64,000 nucleotides of DNA from Intestinibacillus sp. Marseille-P6563 (GCF_900604335.1 NZ_UWOD01000002.1:434001-498000); one strand, 5' to 3'. Positions 15,190-23,552 are shown, counted from the first letter of the stretch. Program-made: numbers and translations. Notes: a model not told the origin generated them from the letters alone.

Positions 15190-15212
15190 TTTCGGGCCAT
15201 GTTGGCCCGAGG
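15190..15212. repeat. ICE palindrome copy 11
   Basis: TTTCGGGCCA-TGT-TGGCCCGAGG, upstream of the sigma-factor gene. The outer arm pairs are G:U wobble on the + strand. Confidence 0.82.
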
Positions 15213-15287
15213 TCATACCCCGGTGTCGCTCTCCACCACCTTCGTTTCGGCCACCTGTCAACCCGAACACCCGAAACGGAGGTATTT

Positions 15288-15710
15288 ATGAAAGTTATCA
15301 ATCTGCGGGATATTTACCCTCACTATACACAGTATTGTTTTGTTGAAGTGACTGACGAAGTGGCCAATCTGTTTTCCGAGTTCGACCACAAAGAAGCGGC
15401 TTACCGTCTGCGTACATACCGGCACAAGGCGTACTATTCCCTTGACCGGAATGACGGCATTGAGCATGAGGCTCTTTTCGTTGCGCTTTCTCCGCATGAG
15501 CTGTATGAGCGTAAGGTGACTATGCAGGAACTCCATGCCGCCATTTCCCGGCTGCCGGATAAACAGGCGAAACGTATTTACGCCCATTTCATACTCGACA
15601 TGACCAAAAAGGATATTGCCCGGGCAGAAGGCGTCCATGAAAAAGTCGTGCGGGTTGCCATTGAGCGTGGTCTGCGGAGCCTGGAAAAAATTTCGAAAAA
15701 AGTTCTGTAA
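15288..15710 (+). CDS. Sigma-70-family (ECF-like) sigma factor of the element
   Basis: 140 residues from ATG 15288 (ACGGAGG upstream). The C-terminal part is a sigma-4-like helix-turn-helix: LPDKQAKRIYAHFILDMTKKDIARAEGVHEKVVRVAIERGLRSLEKISKKV. The N-terminal half (LFSEFDHKEAAYRLRTYRHKAYYSLDRNDGIE) matches the short sigma factors near the integration module of Tn916/Tn1549-like elements. It probably directs transcription of element genes during excision or transfer. Confidence 0.85.
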   Translation: MKVINLRDIYPHYTQYCFVEVTDEVANLFSEFDHKEAAYRLRTYRHKAYYSLDRNDGIEHEALFVALSPHELYERKVTMQELHAAISRLPDKQAKRIYAHFILDMTKKDIARAEGVHEKVVRVAIERGLRSLEKISKKVL

Positions 15711-15762
15711 GGCGTACCGATTTAGGCCAAAAAATGAAATGGTATATGAGAGGCAGTCAAAG

Positions 15763-15785
15763 CCTCGGGCCACATTGGCCCGAAG
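15763..15785. repeat. ICE palindrome copy 12
   Basis: CCTCGGGCCA-CAT-TGGCCCGAAG, 53 bases after the sigma-factor stop codon. Confidence 0.82.
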
Positions 15786-15827
15786 TTCGGACAAGCCTTA
15801 CGCAGCTTGAAAACTGAATAAAAAGAT

Positions 15828-16000
15828 ACCCGGATACGAAGGGTGCTTGTGTCAAGTGACAGGCCCGCCATGACCTCTATTGCCAGAGAATAGAGAGAGC
15901 GACAAGGCCTATGCCGCAGGCGGGCCTTGGCAGGTCTGCCGGATAAAACACAAAATCCCGGATACTTGCGATTAGTCACAATCCGAGCGTGCAGCGGTGT
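15828..16000 (+). ncRNA. Candidate structured RNA, class unknown
   Basis: GGCCCGCC (15862-15869) pairs with GGCGGGCC (15919-15926). Enclosed is a perfect CTCTATT (15875-15881) / AATAGAG (15889-15895) stem, with TGTC-AAGT-GACA (15850-15861) just before and GGCAG/CTGCC just after. The block is flanked by two copies of CCCGGATAC (near 15829 and 15957). I do not recognise a named RNA family; transcription is not shown. Confidence 0.4.
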
Positions 16001-16202
16001 TGCGAACCGTGAGCCGTCGCAGGTAATGAGATCGCCTTGCCATCAGAATGGGGAGAGCTGAAATGCTATGGGGCGGAACGCCAGCCGCCCGTCCGGTCTA
16101 TCTGAAAAGCACTTTTGACCTGTGGGGCCTCGCCGCTATTCTGTCTGATGATAGAGCGACCTTTCCGGCGTGGCCCCATACTTTTATGAACAGGAGAACC
16201 TT

Positions 16203-16406
16203 ATGAAGAAAACTTATCCGTCTATTCCGGGATTGGAACCGGACACATGGAGCAACGACGCCTGCCGTGGTTATGTGATTATGGCAATGCAGGACTGTGG
16301 CTTCTCCCATGAGGATATTCGCCGTGTGGTACGGCAGCTTCACGAAGTCTTTGACTTCCATACCATCAATGAGGCCGAGCAGAAATATTATCATGGCGAC
16401 TATTGA
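16203..16406 (+). CDS. Small conserved element protein (67 aa), function unknown
   Basis: 67 residues from ATG 16203 (CAGGAGAA upstream): MKKTYPSIPGLEPDTWSNDACRGYVIMAMQDCGFSHEDIRRVVRQLHEVFDF... It is compact, soluble and helical. It occupies the position between sigma factor and recombinase where related elements carry a small conserved ORF. An excision or regulatory role is possible but unproven. Confidence 0.65.
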   Translation: MKKTYPSIPGLEPDTWSNDACRGYVIMAMQDCGFSHEDIRRVVRQLHEVFDFHTINEAEQKYYHGDY

Positions 16407-16429
16407 CCTCGGGCCATGTTGGCCCGAAG
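16407..16429. repeat. ICE palindrome copy 13
   Basis: CCTCGGGCCA-TGT-TGGCCCGAAG, starting at the base after the preceding TGA stop codon. This is the last copy; none is seen from here to 64 kb. Confidence 0.87.
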
Positions 16430-16448
16430 CTGGGGAAAGCTCAAAGGG

Positions 16449-16474
16449 CGGCACCTCCCGGGGTGCCGTTTTTT
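16449..16474 (+). terminator. Intrinsic terminator
   Basis: CGGCACC (16449-16455) pairs with GGTGCCG (16462-16468), followed by TTTTTTG. Confidence 0.85.
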
Positions 16475-16542
16475 GATGTTTCCCCATTCGGACAAGAGGG
16501 AGACTGGTCGGCATTAACCTATACTGGAAAGGGAGGTTTTCA

Positions 16543-16719
16543 ATGGTTCAAGCTGTTACATATCAAAGCGACAAGCAATCTGTATATTTTCAAGGCAAGC
16601 TCATTGTGCTGGAAAACCTGACGCCGGTACTCTCCCCGGAGGAAAAGAAGAAGCGGAAAAGGGAAATTGAAAATAACCTGTACGACATATTCAGCAAGTA
16701 CGGGGACAGATTTCTCTAA
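16543..16719 (+). CDS. Small protein (58 aa) preceding the recombinase
   Basis: 58 residues from ATG 16543, with GGGAGG ten bases upstream: MVQAVTYQSDKQSVYFQGKL, then IVLENLTPVLSPEEKKKRKREIENNLYDIFSKYGDRFL. A beta-rich start is followed by a strongly basic helix. Short proteins of this type are common just upstream of serine recombinases in clostridial elements. The role is unknown; it may be a recombination accessory factor. Its last codons form the start of the promoter repeat shared with 9281-9319. Confidence 0.7.
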   Translation: MVQAVTYQSDKQSVYFQGKLIVLENLTPVLSPEEKKKRKREIENNLYDIFSKYGDRFL

Positions 16720-16740
16720 TCAATCGCAACATTGTTGTCC
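16702..16740. repeat. Promoter-proximal repeat, copy B (upstream of the serine recombinase)
   Basis: Second copy of the ~38-bp sequence at 9281-9319. Dyad arms are GGACA...TGTCC. It overlaps the stop codon of the 58-residue ORF and the -35 region of the recombinase promoter. Confidence 0.75.
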
Positions 16741-16760
16741 GGGGCTGCTAATAGTATAAT
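16732..16760 (+). promoter_or_regulatory. Promoter of the serine recombinase
   Basis: TTGTTG (16732-16737), 17-bp spacer, consensus TATAAT (16755-16760). The -35 lies inside the shared repeat, so a protein bound there could control it. Confidence 0.7.
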
Positions 16761-16807
16761 ATAGTTGTAAGGTTGGTAGCTCCATTCCATACGGAAAGGA
16801 GCCCAAT

Positions 16808-18316
16808 ATGGACATTATCAGAGAAGATTGTATTTACGCAAGGCAGTCGGTAGACCGCAAGGACAGTATCAGCATTGAAAGCCAGATTGACTTTTGCAAG
16901 TACGAACTGAAAGGTGGAAGCTGTAAGGTATTCAAGGATAAAGGTTATTCCGGGAAAAACACGGACAGGCCGGAGTTTCAAAAGCTGCTGGGAGAAATCC
17001 GAAAGGGCAAGGTACGGCGAGTAATCGTCTATAAGCTGGACCGGATCAGCCGCTCCATTCTGGATTTTGCGAACATGATGGAGCTGTTTCAAGAGTACGA
17101 TGTGGAGTTTGTTTCCTCCACCGAGAAATTCGACACCTCGACCCCGATGGGCCGGGCCATGCTGAATATTTGTATTGTATTCGCACAGCTTGAACGTGAG
17201 ACAATCCAGAAGCGTGTGACAGACGCTTATTACTCCCGGTGCCTGAAAGGTTTCCACATGAGCGGGCAGGCCCCATACGGTTATCAGTTGGAGCCGACAG
17301 TGGTTGAAGGTATCCGCACAAAGAAGATGGTGGCAGACCCCGAAACCGCTCAATATGTGAAGCTGATGTTTGAGATGTATTCCAAGCCGGAAACGTCCTT
17401 TGGGGATATTACCCGTTACTTTGAGAAGCAAGGCATTAAGGTTTACGAAAAATCTTTAGTGCGAAGTTTTCTTTCCCAGCTTTTGAGAAATCCGGTTTAT
17501 GCACAGGCAGACTTGGAACTCTACGAGTTTTTCAAAAGCCAGGGCGCAGCCATTGTCAATGACGCTTCCGATTTTGCCGGAACCAACGGTTGCTATCTCT
17601 ATCAGGGCCGTGACGTAAAGGAGGATAAGGACAGGTGCCTGAAAGATCAGATACTTGTGATTGCCCCACATGAAGCACTCATACCGTCTGATGTCTGGTT
17701 GAAATGCCGGAAGAAGCTAATGACGAATAAGACCTTTCAGCAAGGCCGCAAGCCGAAAAATACATGGCTTGCCGGGAAAGTCAAATGCGGGTACTGTGGG
17801 TATGCTTTGAAAGCAACCCATGTGCCGAACAGTCCGGGATATTTCCGCTGTACAAAACGGACAGAGAATAAGGGCTGTCCGGGATGTGGGAAGATCCGCA
17901 AGACTGAATTTGAGGAATTTATCTTCAATGCCATGCGGACAAGATTTAAGAACTTTCAGGTCCGCCATGACAGAGAGGAAAAAGTAAATCCGAAACTGAC
18001 CGCCCATCAGATTGAGCTTGCACAGGTCGAGGCTGAAATTGAAAAACTGCTTGATACACTGACCGGAGCCAATGCGACACTGCTTGCTTATGCCAACAAA
18101 AAAATTGAAGAACTGGACACTCGCCGCCAGACTATTTCAAAGGCGATTGCAGAATTGTCCGTTGAAACAATGTCACCCCAGAAGGAACAGGAACTTTCTT
18201 ATTACCTTGACCACTGGGACAGCATTGAGTTTGACGACAAAAGAAAAGCCGCTGACGGCCTGATTATTTCAATCAGCGCAACCAGCGACCACGTTCAAGT
18301 AGAGTGGAAAATCTGA
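16808..18316 (+). CDS. Large serine recombinase (integrase/excisionase of the element)
   Basis: 502 residues. The N-terminal resolvase domain has the nucleophile Ser in CIYARQSVDRKDSISIESQ, the conserved VYKLDRISRS, and MGRAMLNICIVFAQLERETIQKR. A recombinase domain follows (APYGYQLEP...RNPVYAQ), then a zinc ribbon (CGYCGYALKA...YFRCTKRTENKGCPGCGKIRK) and a C-terminal coiled coil. Large serine recombinases of this type (TnpX/TndX group) excise and insert conjugative elements without a separate excisionase in some cases. AAAGGAG precedes the start. Its position marks the right end of the element. Confidence 0.94.
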   Translation: MDIIREDCIYARQSVDRKDSISIESQIDFCKYELKGGSCKVFKDKGYSGKNTDRPEFQKLLGEIRKGKVRRVIVYKLDRISRSILDFANMMELFQEYDVEFVSSTEKFDTSTPMGRAMLNICIVFAQLERETIQKRVTDAYYSRCLKGFHMSGQAPYGYQLEPTVVEGIRTKKMVADPETAQYVKLMFEMYSKPETSFGDITRYFEKQGIKVYEKSLVRSFLSQLLRNPVYAQADLELYEFFKSQGAAIVNDASDFAGTNGCYLYQGRDVKEDKDRCLKDQILVIAPHEALIPSDVWLKCRKKLMTNKTFQQGRKPKNTWLAGKVKCGYCGYALKATHVPNSPGYFRCTKRTENKGCPGCGKIRKTEFEEFIFNAMRTRFKNFQVRHDREEKVNPKLTAHQIELAQVEAEIEKLLDTLTGANATLLAYANKKIEELDTRRQTISKAIAELSVETMSPQKEQELSYYLDHWDSIEFDDKRKAADGLIISISATSDHVQVEWKI

Positions 18317-18590
18317 ACACTCTTGATTTTGCCACTCTACTTACTTTCAAATCTAAAATTTCTTTTTAATCTTGTTTGTACCCCTTGTACACCGATGCTT
18401 CGCTTGTTTCAGATTGTTGATGTCCAGGATAGATACCTGCCGGATGCGTTCTTCAAACGCCATGCAGCTATTCATCTACGTCATCATGTGCGTATTAGGC
18501 ATCTTCTGATAGTAGTGCATCTGGAATGATACCATTTTAAACAGATCTGTAATCCATAGCTGTGTTATGCATTCTAGAAACGGTATGATC
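18317..18590. other. Probable right end of the conjugative element
   Basis: AT-rich sequence up to ~18392 gives way to GC-richer DNA. A small dyad GTAC-N5-GTAC (18378-18390) lies near the change and could include the crossover site, but attR cannot be set without the left end. On the - strand a short open frame from an ATG at ~18474 (MNSCMAFEERIRQVSILDI...) runs into this junction and may be a host gene cut by the insertion. I do not recognise it. Confidence 0.45.
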
Positions 18591-19850
18591 TTACAGCACC
18601 AATCGCAATCGGAACCAGCCGTCTGTCTGGTCACACTGGCAGACCGCTCCATTTTTTCGGCAAAAGGCAGATATCGACTGCATCCCAAGACCATGCCCTT
18701 CCCTTTGCGCCATTGGAAGGCCGTTGTTTCCAAATACAACATTAGAAGCACATGGATTGGAGAGTTCCAGCATGATGCTAGGTGTCCCCACCATCTTACA
18801 CCGAATCTTTCGCTGCGTCTGGGGCAGTAAAAGGTTGGCGTGAATGGCATTTTCCAAGGCATTGGCCACAACGATGGCCAATTCGCCCTCATCTATCGGT
18901 AGTACGTCTGGCAGGGAGATCCTGGATTCCACCGAAATGCCCTGATTTTGAGCCTGGTCAAAGTAGGAGGCAAACACGGCATCCAGCACCGGTGGGCGAC
19001 ACCAGCGGATTTCTTTCTGATCATCCAGCCGCTTTTGAGCGGCATCCAAAAAGTCCAGCGCGGCGTCTTTGTCTCCCCGCGCCACCAGTTCTGCAGTGGC
19101 CTGGAGCCGGTGACGCAGGTCGTGGCGCTCGGTGCGGATGGCATCTTCTGCTGCTTTCACCGCTTCCATGCGGCTTCGCAGGGCCGAAAGCCGCAAAGCC
19201 GACATCTGTGCACTGTGCCGTGCCTCCGATTCCTTTCGAACGTTTGAAAATAGAAACATCAAAATAGAATAAACCCCCAACATCAGCAGGGCGATCGCCG
19301 GTTTGATGATGCTGCTACTGCGATGGAAGCCTACACATCCAGGGATCAGATAGACGGCGATGATGTAGTAGGTCGCCATGACCAGACATATCAGCCACCA
19401 GCCCCGATGCAGCTCCAACAGTATCTGGAAAAACAGAGGGCGCAGGAAACGGATCAGAAACCAGATAACCCCGGTGCTAAGGACCGCGTAGGACAGCACC
19501 AGCACCCAGAAGCGGTTGCCAGACAGGTAGTAGATCATCCCTGAGATGTGGTGGATCAGCGTACAGAACAGAACGACAGAAAGCTGCTGAAATATCAGCC
19601 GCCATCCCCGGAACCGACTAAGCGTGAACAGGAGCAGTATCAGCGGGATATGGATAGTCACAGCATACGTCCAAAAGGCGGTATCCATATCGACCGCCCG
19701 ATATAGGGCGACTACTGCCACCATGAGCAGGATCGCAACAAAGGAGACGATGAAAAGGGTGCGCCGCCGGGAATATCGGCTGTCCATAAACAGAAACGCC
19801 ATAATCATATATAACACCGTCAAAGATTCCATGATAAACAATTCTACCAT
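18591..19850 (-). CDS. GHKL (AgrC-like) sensor histidine kinase
   Basis: 419 residues. Six or so membrane spans in the first ~200 residues, then a coiled linker. The phosphoacceptor His is in RTERHDLRHRLQATAELV, and the GHKL ATPase domain has the N box VVANALENAIHAN and G box EGHGLGMQSI. This is the architecture of peptide-sensing AgrC/ComD kinases with a LytTR response-regulator partner. I find no such regulator next to it: upstream is 700 bp without a gene, and downstream the conjugative element begins. The kinase may be an orphan or its partner may have been displaced. Confidence 0.88.
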   Translation of the reverse strand: MVELFIMESLTVLYMIMAFLFMDSRYSRRRTLFIVSFVAILLMVAVVALYRAVDMDTAFWTYAVTIHIPLILLLFTLSRFRGWRLIFQQLSVVLFCTLIHHISGMIYYLSGNRFWVLVLSYAVLSTGVIWFLIRFLRPLFFQILLELHRGWWLICLVMATYYIIAVYLIPGCVGFHRSSSIIKPAIALLMLGVYSILMFLFSNVRKESEARHSAQMSALRLSALRSRMEAVKAAEDAIRTERHDLRHRLQATAELVARGDKDAALDFLDAAQKRLDDQKEIRWCRPPVLDAVFASYFDQAQNQGISVESRISLPDVLPIDEGELAIVVANALENAIHANLLLPQTQRKIRCKMVGTPSIMLELSNPCASNVVFGNNGLPMAQREGHGLGMQSISAFCRKNGAVCQCDQTDGWFRLRLVL

Positions 19851-20556
19851 GTGTTCCGCTCCTCCAGCAATTTTCCCAGGCTGTCTTTCACTCCGTTGTC
19901 ACCGCCCAGGGAAGGACCACAGTCTAGTCATTGTTCAGCCCAAAACTTGCCCCACACAGGCGAAAGTACCAGTCGGACAGCAAAGGTGTGGTCACCCCTT
20001 GAAAGGAAACCCAAAGCGCCTCCACCTGTCCGATCGATTTTTTATCGTCACATGGGGTGGCCGCAGCACATCTGTCCTCTCACGCGTAATCACGTGCAAA
20101 TTTTGCGCAAATAGTTTCAAATATTGCACAATCACTGCGTTATTTCTTGTTTTTGCATCATGAATATAGCATGGAAGTAAACGGCCGTCAAGAGGGATAC
20201 TTCGGGCGCATATCCAGCTATACTGGTATCGACAGGATTGGGCACATGCATCTCAACTGCTATTGTGTTTCATAAAGGCCATTGTGATCTGTGGTATAAT
20301 ATATGTTAGCTGTTCTCTTGCATTAGTGGCCTCTATCCGTATTTCTTCGCAGAAATACCCAAAGAGCCGGGATATTCGCATTCCTAGGGGCCTACAACAA
20401 GCCCTTCTATGGTAGGCAGTCTTGCTCAACTGGCAGACGGCAATCTCTGCAACGGTATTTCCCGCGAGGAAAGCAGACAAAAAGTAGCAAAATCTCCCCT
20501 CCACAATCTGTGGCAATGGCAGCAAACCGATTCTATCATTTTCAGGAGGAAAAGAT
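19851..20556. other. 706-bp gap without a recognisable gene
   Basis: All frames are broken by stops on both strands. GTGCAA (20094-20099) and TTGCAC (20124-20129) form an inverted pair that could be a regulator site upstream of the kinase gene. A TATAAT lies at 20295-20300, on the + strand facing the DUF1349 gene, but without a good -35. Confidence 0.5.
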
Positions 20557-21147
20557 ATGGCAAATTTTTTATCTCAGGAACTTCTTTGGACCAGAAAACC
20601 ACAAACTGTGACTGTCTCGCAAGATATGGTAGAGATTGTAACCGAGCCTCATACCGATCTGTGGCAGCGAACCTACTATGGATTTCAAAACGACAACGCA
20701 CCCTTGCTTCAAATTGAGACAACCGAGAAGTATTTCTCGTTCACAGTCCGTACCCAATTTAATAGTAAGTGTCGGTTTGACCAGTGCGGTATTGTCGTCT
20801 ATCTGGACAGCGAAAACTGGCTAAAAGCATCCATCGAGTATGAAAATAAGTGCTTTCAGCGTTTGGGCAGCGTAGTAACCAACCATGGATTCTCCGACTG
20901 GGCTACCACCGATATTTCTGCCGGAGTGAAGGAAATGTGGTATCGGCTCAGCAGACGGGAAAGTGACTACTGCGTGGAGTGCAGCGAGGATGGTACACAG
21001 TTCCGACAGATACGCATTTGCCACCTGTGGGACGGTGATGGTAAGATCACCTTTGGGATCTACGCCTGCAGTCCGGAGGACTCGAGCTTCCGTGCCGTAT
21101 TCAGCCATATGGAGATGACGGAATGTCAATGGAAGGCTCATAAATGA
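20557..21147 (+). CDS. DUF1349 concanavalin-like protein
   Basis: 196 residues. The pattern FLSQELLWTRKP..., TDLWQRTYYGFQNDNAP, FSFTVRTQFNSKCRFDQCGIVVYLDSENWLKASIEYEN and WYRLSRRESDYCVECSEDGTQFRQIR matches DUF1349, a beta-sandwich related to concanavalin-like lectins and glucanases. Cytoplasmic by appearance. AGGAGGAAAAGAT precedes the ATG. Often a stand-alone gene; biochemical role unknown. It shares a bidirectional terminator with the ABC permease. Confidence 0.85.
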   Translation: MANFLSQELLWTRKPQTVTVSQDMVEIVTEPHTDLWQRTYYGFQNDNAPLLQIETTEKYFSFTVRTQFNSKCRFDQCGIVVYLDSENWLKASIEYENKCFQRLGSVVTNHGFSDWATTDISAGVKEMWYRLSRRESDYCVECSEDGTQFRQIRICHLWDGDGKITFGIYACSPEDSSFRAVFSHMEMTECQWKAHK

Positions 21148-21160
21148 AATCTTAAAAGGC

Positions 21161-21194
21161 AAAGGCAGGAACGGAAGTCCGTTCCTGCCTTTTC
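21161..21194. terminator. Bidirectional terminator
   Basis: AAAGGCAGGAACGGA (21161-21175) pairs perfectly with TCCGTTCCTGCCTTT (21178-21192). A/T runs on both sides let it serve both converging genes. Confidence 0.88.
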
Positions 21195-21239
21195 AAAATT
21201 CGCAAAACCAAAAAGCACCGCGATAAGTCGAAGCTGAAA

Positions 21240-21968
21240 TCACTTGATATCCTGATGCTTCCAAAGTTTGAAACCAGCGCAAATAGACACAATAAGATAT
21301 CCACACAACACAATAAAGCACAGCAAGAATGATGATAAGTCATTCGATGCCTCGTAAACAGACGGCATATGCGTAGAGATTTTCAAAAAATCCAGGCTAA
21401 TATGAATTCGCAAAAATCCCAAAACCATTTCCAAAATTTTCGGGATATTCGGAATTACAAGGCCGAAAATAACGCCTGCAATTGCATTCCTGGTGAAGAT
21501 TGTCATTGTAACTGCAAAGCTGATGTGCGCCATCACAAAAAGAATGCGTGCCACAATGGAAAGAGCATAGTAACCAGGATAAAGAAGTGTCCCCATGCCA
21601 AATTTGCTGCCTGCAACAACTCCCATAACAATGCCGCTGATCAGCATGACCAATAAATATGCAGCGGATATCGTAACAACAATGGAGAGATAGTATTGCT
21701 TCTTCGAGATCCCCCGCCCTACAATATTCTTGATCGCACCGGAGCGATAAGCTTCTGCAACCATATTCGATGTTAGCAACATGAAGGCATAAAGAGGGAT
21801 ATCACCATTTAAAAAGGTACCCATCAGACTGTCTACACCACTTGATTCAGATCCCAAAGAAAAAAGTCGGATCGATACAACCAGGAAGATAAGACTGAGA
21901 GCAAGGCATCCGAAAAAGAAATTGTCTTTTTTCAGCAGATAAATATGTCCACGAATTAAATTTTTCAT
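21240..21968 (-). CDS. ABC-2-type transporter permease
   Basis: 242 residues with about six membrane spans, starting MKNLIRGHIYLLKKDNFFFGCLALSLIFLVV. The pattern MVAEAYRSGAIKNIVGRGISKKQYYLSIVV is typical of ABC-2 permeases of the bacitracin/lantibiotic-resistance kind. Its start overlaps the ATPase stop by four bases, so the two form a unit. With the ATPase frameshifted, the transporter may be inactive. Confidence 0.85.
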   Translation of the reverse strand: MKNLIRGHIYLLKKDNFFFGCLALSLIFLVVSIRLFSLGSESSGVDSLMGTFLNGDIPLYAFMLLTSNMVAEAYRSGAIKNIVGRGISKKQYYLSIVVTISAAYLLVMLISGIVMGVVAGSKFGMGTLLYPGYYALSIVARILFVMAHISFAVTMTIFTRNAIAGVIFGLVIPNIPKILEMVLGFLRIHISLDFLKISTHMPSVYEASNDLSSFLLCFIVLCGYLIVSICAGFKLWKHQDIK

Positions 21969-22875
21969 ACCGCTTGCCCTCCCGAGAGTTTTTCGACAAA
22001 AAATTTCTCAATGTCTTCGTCGTTGGCCCCCAAACCACACACACGTACTTTGTTTTCCACCAGGAATTGGTTCAGATCTGCCGCATTGATTTTCTCATGC
22101 AAACGCAAGCTTTGATTGGAAAGAACTTCACATCGAACATTCGGATAACGAGACGCAATAAGTGCTTGGGCATCTTGCAAATATCCCGGCTCAACCGTAA
22201 CTTGGACGCCGCTGCTGCATGCACTTTCCAGCGTTTCTTTGCTGAACTCGTCAATCAGGCATCCGCTATCAATAATGGCATAATCCGTTGCCAGTTTATA
22301 TAATTCGCTTAGAATATGGCTGGCGATCATAATCGTAGTACCATATTGACGATTTAACGTCTCCAACATTTTACGCATCTCATATACGCCTTCTGGATCA
22401 AGGCCATTGATCGGCTCATCGAGAATGAGGAAATCAGGATTTCCCAGCAACGAAATGGCAATCCCCAATCGTTGCTTCATTCCCAAAGAAAATTGGCGTG
22501 CTTTCTTTTTTTCCGCATTTTGCAACCCAACCATTTCCAGTATTCTGTGATGATCTTGAAATGGGATGCCAAACAGCAGGGAAAAATAGCGCAAATTTTC
22601 TAACACTGTCATGTGCTCATAGATGCCCGGTTTTTCAATCAGCATACCCATGTTATTCCGTACTGCATCATCGTTTGTCTTTCCTAACAAGGTATAACTG
22701 CCTTCACTTTGTTGCGTTAAACCACAAATAATGCGCATAAGCGTGGTTTTCCAGCTCCGTTTTTTCCCACCAAACCATAAATCGACTTTTTGGGCACATG
22801 AATGCTCACATGATCCAGAACCGTTTTTGCTCCATAAACTTTCGACAGATTATCTGTTTGCAAAATATATTCCAT
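21965..22875 (-). pseudogene. BcrA-like ABC ATPase, frameshifted in Walker A
   Basis: The true start is ATG at 22875 (MEYILQTDNLSKVYGAKTVLDHVSIHVPKKSIYGLVGKNGAGK), preceded by GGTGGATATAAT. At 22747-22750 an A-run on the coding strand has four bases where five are needed, so GKNGAGK is followed by PRLC instead of TTLMRIICG. Downstream the correct frame continues to the end with the signature FSLGMKQRLGIAISLLG, Walker B FLILDEPINGLDPEG and the H-loop ASHIL. Only a single base is missing, so a sequencing error is a real alternative. Confidence 0.85.
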
Positions 22876-23185
22876 ATTATATCCACCTTTTCTATATTTT
22901 TGGACATAAAGCGACGAATATTTACTTTATTTTAGTATATTATAAATTGTCCGTTTTGACTACATATTAGGAAGTTGTGAACTTTTTCAATCGAAATAGC
23001 ATCATCGTTCCTGGAGCTTCCCATCCTCATATCTTCCTTCCGTAATGGACAGCAGCGAGCGCTTTTTTCTCATAGTATTCGCACCGATAGCTTGCGTACA
23101 CTACACGTTTTATCTCATTTTTCACTTGTGTAAAGCCTCCTTGCTCTTTCGTGTCGTTGAACCAGGGGGCTTATGGTTAAAGGCA

Positions 23186-23248
23186 AAGAAAAAGCACCGA
23201 AACAATAGGTTTCAGTGCTTTTTACTGGCGGAGAGTCAGAGATTTGAA
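23186..23248 (-). repeat. Fragment of tRNA-Ser 3' end plus terminator (putative attachment site)
   Basis: Matches 54373-54435 with few differences. It comprises the AAAGCACCGAAAC hairpin and then 23226-23248, which equals the last ~23 bases of tRNA-Ser. A tRNA 3' end duplicated away from the gene is the usual mark left by integration. The following ~100 bp resemble the sequence after 38274. Confidence 0.7.
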
Positions 23249-23552
23249 GCAAGTAGATTGCCTTTTTACATCAATTTTCTTTCCTATATTGTTCGTGTTC
23301 TGCGGCCATTCCATCCATTCCGTCCCCATAGATCCTTCTGGGGTTGAGCCTACTTTGTTCTTAATGCTGTCATTTTCACATCGCAATATCGCCGTAGTTC
23401 TACAACTCCTGTGACCAAAATTTCAAGCATCCTAGGGCTATAAGAATGAATAACTGCCACACGGCTGCACCACCTAAAATATGTTTTCTGCTATTAAGCT
23501 AAAAGCGTGAGCAAGCTTTATCGCAGCCGGAAAATCTGCGGCATAAGGCAAC

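Larger units (their letters stand above)
14756..15287. other. Non-coding stretch between MerR and sigma-factor genes
   Basis: No convincing gene. It contains two strong hairpins (14826-14861 and 14904-14940), paired elements ACGGCG...CGCCGT near 14996-15020, a CATAGCC...GGCTATG hairpin at ~15063-15095, and palindrome copy 11. The longer open frame beginning at 15093 lacks a ribosome-binding site. The segment is leader and terminator territory. Confidence 0.6.
15711..16202. other. Long GC-rich non-coding stretch with nested hairpins
   Basis: No gene is seen in 490 bases between the sigma-factor gene and the 67-residue ORF. It holds palindrome copy 12 and several nested stems (see the candidate RNA entry). 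A leader hairpin lies just before the next gene: GGGGCC-tc-GCCG (16124-16135) pairs with CGGC-gt-GGCCCC (16066+100 to 16177, that is 16166-16177). GGGCGG/CCGCCC (16071-16090) is another stem. Confidence 0.6.

Noticed and set aside
15093-15287. Upstream extension of the sigma-factor frame
   Set aside because: The extension crosses a palindrome copy, has no ribosome-binding site and does not resemble sigma factors; ATG 15288 has ACGGAGG upstream.
702-16429. The 23-bp palindromes as intrinsic terminators
   Set aside because: None is followed by a U-run, several are inside coding regions, and separate classical terminators exist nearby (8283, 12782, 16449).
702-16429. The palindromes as a CRISPR array
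   Set aside because: Spacing is irregular over kilobases, copies are not clustered and no cas genes are present.
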